Shown: in pieces, positions 53,601 through 62,600 of the stretch
Numbering within the stretch: the first letter of the stretch is position 1
Layout: each line of letters starts with the position of its first letter
Assembly (NCBI GenBank): GCA_963457665.1
Contig: OY735211.1
Span: forward strand, 39,286,217-39,350,216
DNA from: Thysanoteuthis rhombus
Lineage: Eukaryota > Mollusca > Cephalopoda > Oegopsida > Thysanoteuthidae
Direction: 5' to 3'
Length of the DNA: 64,000 bases
The notes under the pieces: model-generated
Told to the model about the DNA's origin: nothing
Database searches by the model: none
Seen by the model: only the letters and a program-made list of their open reading frames with translations
Translations under genes and position numbers: made by a program

Positions 53601-56600
53601 GAAAAATGAACAAAGTTCATTGTTGTATCTATGGTTAGTTTGTTATTGCTAGTCAGAAATACGCTTGGTTTTTAATTGTGTTAGTTGCAGTAGAAATAAA
53701 GAAGATAACAAAAGAACACACGTGTTCAGGCTGACAGTTTCTGATTGAAGAGACTGATCCCAACTACCAAAAATGGGACTTCCCCTGCTTACTTCCATTT
53801 TAGACACAAGGTTTGTGGTCCCGTTTCTGGCATACTACAATCAGTAGTTATTTGCCCTTTATTTTGACAGATGAAAAAAGAATACAATACATAAACATTA
53901 CATTCATAAAGAGGTAAATATTCCAAAAGTACTAAGTAGTAAAATTCAAGTCTTTACTTACTTCATAAAAATGCAGTTTCCAGTTTTAGATTTGTTCATC
54001 AAAGTTAATATTTCTGAATCATTTGCAAGATCACCGTGACTATTCAGTACCATACTAGAGTTGGAAATCAGTTCACTCAAATAATTTTTACAGGGAGCTT
54101 CAAATGTTTCATTACCATAGGATGTATGAGGGTTTTCCAGAAAACATCTATAAAAATAAGAGAAGAAAGATTATCAATTATAAAAATAGCTATGGTGAGT
54201 TTCATGCTTTCTTAATGGGGACTTTCATCTTTTTAATGACGAGTTTCATCTTTTAAGATTGAAAAAATGATTTTCTGCTTAACAAATCTGTTCTGCTATT
54301 GTTATCTGATGATGACAGATTGGTATATTACAGTTTCAACTATTCTTTATAAAACCTTCTTCTCTGCAGGTAATGGCCGATTTTCCCTTTCAATGCTTAT
54401 GATAAGTTTTTAAAATGTAAGAATTCAATTATGCAATGTTCTCAACAATAATCAAATCTTACTACTTGTCAGTTGATTAGATCCCTATGTGCAGTTAATC
54501 ATGCTAGTTAAATATTGATTTTTCACTGCTACTTAATCTATAAATACATATTTTTTTAACTGAATTCAATACCAAATATTCAAGTTCAAAAGCGTAATGG
54601 AAATTGCTTATACTATGTTTATTTTCATGTCATTATTTACATTGTATTAGCTAGTGCATCTTGGGAATTACATCTACTGCTGGAAGTAAACAATACACCT
54701 AAGTATGAAAACACAAAAACAAAAAAAATCTATGAAAATTTTATAATTCATCACTTTTAGAACTTGAACTTAGTTTTTCCATATTGATATTCTGCATCAA
54801 TTTTCATCATTACATTTCCTCAACACTGATAATGTTACCTTAATGTCAGAAATACCAGAGGACTTTTCATTTCATTTTCAAGAATTTAAAAAAATAATGA
54901 AATGTGTAGCATTGCAGTATGTCGAGTGATTTTGACAGTATCAACATATCATTAACTTCACTTCTGCTCTGTATCAATATTTTCAGGATTGTTCTTCATA
55001 TAATTGCAAAAAAAAATATAAGAAACATGTTCCTCTTATGATTTCATGCAAATGAACCATTTGTTGTCATCACATATTCAACCCCATAGAATTATCTTTG
55101 CTTGTGCTTTTTTCTTCCTATGAGCCCCACCAACTGATAATTTGCAGCAATCTATTCATTGAAATATTGTACACTACAAGTAAATGTCAAAACTAAATAA
55201 ACATTTTTTGCATTTTATCATGATAATTAACAAAAAAGGAAATGCAGTAATTAATGTGGTAAACCTGTTGAGAATATTTCTGAATCAGCTGACACATAAA
55301 CTTACATTAGTGCAAAATTGTTTGATAGACTGAATTTGGAGGACTAAAACAGGTTTTTCTAAAAGAAGAATAATAAATTTTGCAGTATTCTTATAGCTAA
55401 TACTCTCTACTAGAATGAAAACGTGATGTACGTATTGTTTCTATATACAAGTGTCCTCCAAGTTACATGACTCAACCAGAACTCAGTTCAAAGAAAATTA
55501 TCACTTACTAATTATTACATTACTTTAATTGACCTTTTCAAATGTACAGAGCATTTTTAGAATACATAACAAGAAATTCACACACTACAAATGACTTCTA
55601 AGACATGTACACAATCATAGCATTATGAATGATGCTTAAATGAATAAGCAGTGGGTACCAGAATTGTGAAAATACATTTAATTATCTTTTCACTTCACTT
55701 CACTTCCTCTTCTATAGATATGTGTGCATGCATATATACAATACTTACTTTAAAAAAAAGGAATTTTTAACTCAACGTATCAGATCTTACAAATAATCAT
55801 ATTAGATGTAACAATACCCTGCACACACAAAAATGATGATGCAAGTCGGAAGTTGACTTTTTCATAATGCAGGCAATAATAGGGTGGCTCATCTATAATT
55901 TTTTAAAATCCGAAGATGATTTGTTCACAACCATGCTACTCACTTACATTTCGAATGTTTTTTCAAACAAAAAATAGAATTAATATTTATTTCATTTTGT
56001 AACTATTTACTTTTCAAAGGTAATCTTCACATTTTGTTCATTTGTAGGCTTACATACATTGAATTTTAAAATATGCTTAGATCCATTAAGTCGCTTGCAA
56101 TTTCTAAGCGTACATTTTGATTGCTTTCCATTTGACCATAGAGATATTAAGTCCCCACTAGACAAAAACTTTCCTAACCATTGGGAATTGATATGTCAAG
56201 TTTATCTCATTACTCCATTGGATAAGGAGTAACAGTTAGGAATAGGGATTCTGTGTTTATGGTTAGGATTAACAATAAAGACCTAGCATTTTGGGTCTTA
56301 GCTTTTGATGGGTACTAAGGAAAAAGATCGACAAATTTTATTAAGAGACAAATTTCAACTAAATTCACTTGAAAAATTAATATTTGCTGCAAATGTAGCA
56401 ATGCATTTATTTGATTTACTTATGTTCATAGATTAAGTTTGCTAGTCTTTTTAATTTGCTTAGCATTATTAACAAACTTGGCATATTTTTTTTTCAATGA
56501 AATAAATGTTGACAACAAAAGTCTCTTTTAATCTATCAATAATTTGTAATGTATTTCTAAAACTTTAGATATGTATATCTGAAGAATGTAGATTCTACTT

Positions 56601-59600
56601 GGTTGGCGTATTTTTTTATTTGCTTGCCTTTCAAGTTTGCTCGGAAAAGGATATAGTCTTGACTTTGTGTTACCTTCTTCCTTTGTGGGTAGTCAGAAAG
56701 ATACTAGGGTTTGCAACCCGATATTTAAATACTGGTGAATACATCTCAAATATTTTTAGAAATATCAAATATGACATTTGATAAAGAAAAAATATGTCAC
56801 GTTCACTACCTGACCTTGGCCCCAAATAAAACCACAAAATTAAAACTATGAAATGGAAACAATCTGTTTATTTCAAAAGAAGGATTTGTTTTTCTTAAAA
56901 AATGTAACAGACACTTGTTTTTCTTGTATGGACTGAATTCATTGTTATGCATAATTTAAGAAATGAGTCAAGAGAGAGAGGGCATGTGTGAATCAAGATT
57001 TTTAGCATTTTTTATCGCTTCTTTGTTTTGGTTTGTTTAATAACAAATGTTCAACATTAATAGGCAGGTGGCGGTGAGTCCTAAAACTAAATGTTTGTAA
57101 ATTTCTCTTCTTCACCCAACCTGACAACTCCCTGAAATCAATACAACCCCAGTACATACATTTTAGTTTGTCGTCTTCAGTTGACAGTTTTTTCCTCCAA
57201 TATAGGAGTATGTTTGGGGAACCTAACCAGATGGGTGCTGGATGATCTAGCCCCCTGACCTGGTTGGGAAATCCTGTTGACAACCCTGATTACATGCCAT
57301 GCTTCCGCTGAATTTGCAAGGTTTTGTCTGGAAGTTTGTGAGGAAAGGATAACAACGAGTAGAATGTTGCCAAGTATGCAACAAGATATTTCTAAAAAGC
57401 GCGTGTTTAACGGCAATCAACTTCCACAAAAGGTCATATCAATGCCACCTACTAATGAAAAAATAGAACTAAAAACTGGCAAAAACCGGTATCGAGAATT
57501 TCCATCAGTAATTTACCAGAATTGGTAATTTGCAAATCCTAATATCATACACCCATGAAAATAACTAACCATTGGATAAATTTGCCAACATCCCTGATAT
57601 ACCCCATTGCATTGATGTAAACATAGGCATATAGGATTTCTTATATTAAGGAGCAAAGGGTGTGTAATGCCCCAAATTTTAAAGTTTTGTGCAAATTACA
57701 CAATATGCCTGAAATTCAACACTTTTGCCTGAATTTGGGAGACATTTGCACCCCTTTGCCCCTGGCTCGTACACCTATTTATGAAATCATCAACCATCCA
57801 GTCAACTTCGTTGACCAGGATAATTATGAGCATCATTGCTGCTTTTTTATATTACTTTCACACATTTCGCAATGGGATGTTACACAGTGAATTGTATCAA
57901 GATAAATCAATAATCACTTCTTGGAATTGATTTCCATCATAACACCTTCAATTGATTTATAGTAAATTAATAGCTAACAATCATAGGTGTAAAGAGAAAA
58001 TAAAACAGACAACACTCTAAAATTATAACATTACACAAAATGCTATTTTTTTTAAAAAGGATCCAAATGAAACAAAACAACAGGTATTTATTTTAAAATC
58101 ATTTCGGTAATTTAAAAAAAAAAAACGAGACAGATACGGCCCAGAAAAAATAAATAGAAAAGAAAACGTCATCGGTGCCAGCTAATTTTGTGAAATCAGC
58201 TCATCAATTATTTGGAATAGTTGAGATTGAACATATACCGATATTTGGCAAGGGGGGTAATCCAAGGACACGCTATAGCTGCAACTACTTGATTTTTAGC
58301 TACTAAAAATGGCTTCATTTCAAAGGAATTTTACAGAAGAAATGAATACCAAAAACTATGAACATTTGAAACTGTATTTTGTTAAATTTAACAAGAAAGC
58401 GTATGGTTTAGGGTTATTGTTGGGTTTATAGTTACCAAGATTTTGGTAATTGTTTGGAATTGGTAAGATTAAACAAAATGCCAATATTTGGCAAGGGAAA
58501 TGATCCATGAGACACTATTACTGCTACTACGGTTTTTATTTAGCAAATTTTTGGATGGTTAAAAGTGGCTAGATTTTTGCCAATGTTGAACTATATTTAT
58601 TTCCAATAGAATAGGTAGATTTGGAATTAGAGTTAGCAGGTAGGTTTGGATTAGGGTTAGAGTTTGTTTATACATTTCAAGTTGCAGATGTAAAAAAAAA
58701 TCACATGTTGGTAATTCCAAACCTTATACATGCACTAAACCATACACCCTCTAACTAAATTTAATAAAATACAGTTTCAAACGATCAGTTTTTGCCTTTC
58801 ATTTCTTCTGTAAAAAAAAATCCTATAAAATGTAGCCATCTGTAGCCACTAGAAATGGCTAGTTTGAGAGTTAGAGTAGCAGCTATAGCAAGTCCGTGGA
58901 TTATCTCCCTTACCAAATTTTTGTTTGATCTTACCTATTCCGAACAATTGCCAAAATTTTCCAAGTCATTCACGGAGTCGGTCCAAGCATATCAACAAAA
59001 AATTATGAATTAATTAATTAATCAGTAAAAGCGATAGATATTGAATGGAATCATCTTGTGGCAAAGGATGTAAGGGTTATGTCAGATTATTCTTATTTAT
59101 TCCATCTTATTTACGAATCTCCCTTGATTTTCTCCTTTGCCACGTAAGTTTTCATTTATCTTACAACTACTTGGATGCTCCCTTGAACTAACGCGTAAAC
59201 GCGTGATAAAAATGCTGGTCCGGCTCGGTGACTGACCAGCACAAGCAAACATTTTCATGTATAATTTAGATAAATTTTCTTTTTCTTTTTTTTTCTTTTA
59301 AATTCTTTTTTTTTCTCCTAGCTATTTCATTCACATTGACATCTTTTGGGCGATTATTACATTTTCCATGTTAAATTCAGTATCGTATGCCTCATTTAAC
59401 CATGTTTTTTCTTGAGAGGTTTGGTAAATATTAAGGGGAAAAGTTATTCAGGAGTTTCTAAAATATGCATTGCAGCTCCAAGGGACGCCGCTGGATATTC
59501 GAAAAATCCGAGATTCTTGGCAATCGTAATTCAATGAACACAAAATTTGCGTACGCGAAAATAATCGAGTTTTGGATGTAAGTAAAAAAAAAATGAATAT

Positions 59601-62600
59601 CCCTGCTAAATGCTTAAAAACGCTCAGCAAATCACATGTCCATTCTCGCTGCTTCGGTACGATAACGAATCCAGGAATGAAGGTGAAAGGCAAAAGGACA
59701 GCAATGTAATACGAATTACTGCAAGTTACAATCGCGTTCAGACGAAAGGCATCAGTCAAAAGGCTAAAAGTGGTTACAAATATTTAAACTTGATTTGTAC
59801 TATTTAAGTAATTTAATTCTTTTTCTCGCGTAAATTCAGATGGATTAATATTTTAATGTTAAATTCACACACTGGATACATACAAAATTTTAAATTGTAA
59901 GGTCTTTAATAGTAGACTTCATTTTGTAAAATTTGAAGGGATAAAAGGTTTTTGTTTCAATTTCATTTTCGCATCAACATCTTAGGAACATGTTTGGGGA
60001 CGTTTATTTATGACCCATGTATAAAGTAAATGGGTTTAAATTCTTTTGTAAATCTAAATCAGTAAAAGTTTTATAGGGATTGTTTTTTAATGTCCAACCG
60101 TATGTCACAGGAAGACTAGAATAATTGATAACTTGTGTATTTCAAATAATACTTTTATGGTGAAATAAGTTAGTACGTTTTTGCAAGATTAACATATGTT
60201 ATTTGCTTTAAAGTCATTCCGGCTCTGAAAAGTTTTTTTATTTTTTTATTTAATGAAATGGTATAATTGAGCAACATAGTCGTCGAGAATTATACTTTTT
60301 AGAGACTTTGGAGCGACTATGAAGCAAATGATGGAATACCATATCATAGATATTTTAATTGAAAAAACGCTTTAACTTGATTTACAATAAAAGTGTGAGT
60401 TGAAAAATGATAATTGATTATTCTTGTTTTCCTGTGATTTACTGTACGGATTGAAAAAAGTAAAATAGAATCACCATGAAACTTCTACTTATTTAAATCT
60501 ACAAAAAAACTCATTTACTTTATTAAGTCACAAATAAGCGCTAAAAAAGTACAAAAGTGCAACATTATTCAATTATAACATCAGATATGTTTCTAAGATG
60601 TTAATGCAAAAATGAAATTGAAACAAAAACCTTTTATTTTTTAAAATTTACGAAATAAATTCTACTTTAAGAGATATAATATCTCTTAATTTGAAATTCT
60701 GTTCGTATCAATCCAGGGTACGAGTTAAAGAATAAAACGTCTACTCAATTGAATGTACAAATGAAATAATAAATCAAATTACTTAAATAGTGCAAATTCA
60801 GTTTAAATATTCGTAACTCCTGTTATTCTTTTGACTGTCTTTCGTCCGAACGTGATTGTAACTTCCAGAATCCGTACTACACTTCAATGCCTTTTGACCT
60901 GATGCCTTTTTACTGACCACCCTGATAACACCTTATATAATTCATTATTATTTGTTTTTACCAAACTTGTCTAATCACACAATTTCGATGCGATTGGTTC
61001 AGTATTTGCTTGCCTGGTTCGCCGTGAAAAAAATCTCATGAAGAGACTTATTTTACACTTCAATTCAAAGCCAAGTCGTACGGAGAAAAGTGAAAAATAA
61101 AATCGTCTGTTTCAGTGATTTTCAAAATAACTGGAAATCACTACGTGGTGCTTTGGTTCAAAAGAATGGGGAAAAAAAAAAGAATAGATATCTTGTAAAA
61201 ATGGAAAAATTAAAGAATTTTTTTTTCAATCGCCCAAACAAAATAAGAAAATACTTAGAAATCAAAGAACGCCGAAGGCACAATTTTTTCAAAGGAAATT
61301 ATTGAAAACCTGGAAAAATTTCTGTCTATATTCATTGAGTCCAAAATATTTGAGGATAAATTGGAAGTCATTTTTCTCATATTCTTTGTTGACCTTTTGG
61401 ATTCAAGTAACTGATCGATCGGTGAATAATAAGTTGTCACTGTTTTTCTTTTTTTTTTTGGCAAATGCATGTTGGTGTGCATTGATAAGATCTGGCAGTT
61501 ATTGTAATCTTCTTCTCGAACGCGTACACGTATGCACATGCGTAAATGCCAAGAAAGACTTATGTAGCTCATCAAAGGGATGTTGTACAACCTCTCCTTC
61601 CATTGGTCTTGTATTTTGGCTAAAGCTGTAGAGTTCGCTCAAATAAATGATTATGATGAATGTTTAAAAAAATGGAAACAGATATTCTTGAAAAAAATCT
61701 TTACTTTATTACTTCTTGGCTTCGCACGCATTCTCGAACAGTTCTTTCCTCTAACTTAGGAGTTGAGTTTTTATTCTACGTCGTAAATCATAGGTGATGG
61801 AAGTCCTTGGTCTTACGGATGTAAAATATGGTAGTAAAATACAAACAAAGACTCCAAAAAGTCATGCAAGGGAACCATATAGTATAACTATACAATACAT
61901 TAATGAAGACCTGTGATTTATTCTTTATCACAAATTCGTATAGGTACGACGGTATTGTTGTTGCAATTAAATTTTTAAGCGCATTCGGAGATTTTCGACA
62001 GTCTGGGTGTCTGTCAACGAAAAAATCAATGGCTTTCAACTTAATTAATGTGATAATATCTGATCAATACGTTGTACAGTTATATTCAATTTGGAGCCTA
62101 CATACGCAGTGTTTAGTACATATTTTCACATCCGGTTGACGATGTGAAAAGTAACATGAACCTCTGGGGGAAATTATGAAAACACTACCCAGCTAACAAC
62201 TAAATATTAGTCCATTTCAGTTGTGTTTTTGTTTTTGTTTTTTCTGTGGTTGTTGTTGTTGTTTCACTAATGCATTAGCAAGAAGTTCAAGAATAATTTT
62301 GTGTCAAATTGAAATATTGGTCCATTTTAGTGGCGTTTTTTTTTTCTCCTCACTATCATCATAAAAATGTTTTATTTTATATGATGAAAATGCCTGATAT
62401 ATTTGCAAGAAGCTCAAGAAATTAGTTTTTGTCGAACTGATATATTGGTTCATTTTAGTGGCGTTTTTCTTCTAAACATAAAAAATATCTTATATCAATA
62501 AAAATGCCTAATGCATTAGCTAGATTAAGTTGAAGAAATAATTTTTTGTCAAAGTGAAATATTAGTCCATTTTAGAAGCATTTTTTCTTTACCAAAATGA

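Larger units (their letters stand above)
49564..53961 (-). other. Intron 2
   Basis: Contains the hAT-type MITE and the palindrome. 49564-50726 and 52614-53961 show nothing else. Confidence 0.65.

Noticed and set aside
58640-58675. Interstitial telomere repeat (TTAGGG-like words)
   Set aside because: Only two imperfect GGTTAG words; not a tandem array.
61090-61305. 71-residue plus-strand frame and overlapping frames at 61.2-61.6 kb
   Set aside because: Low-complexity Lys/Asn/Phe composition; no domain, promoter or splice evidence.
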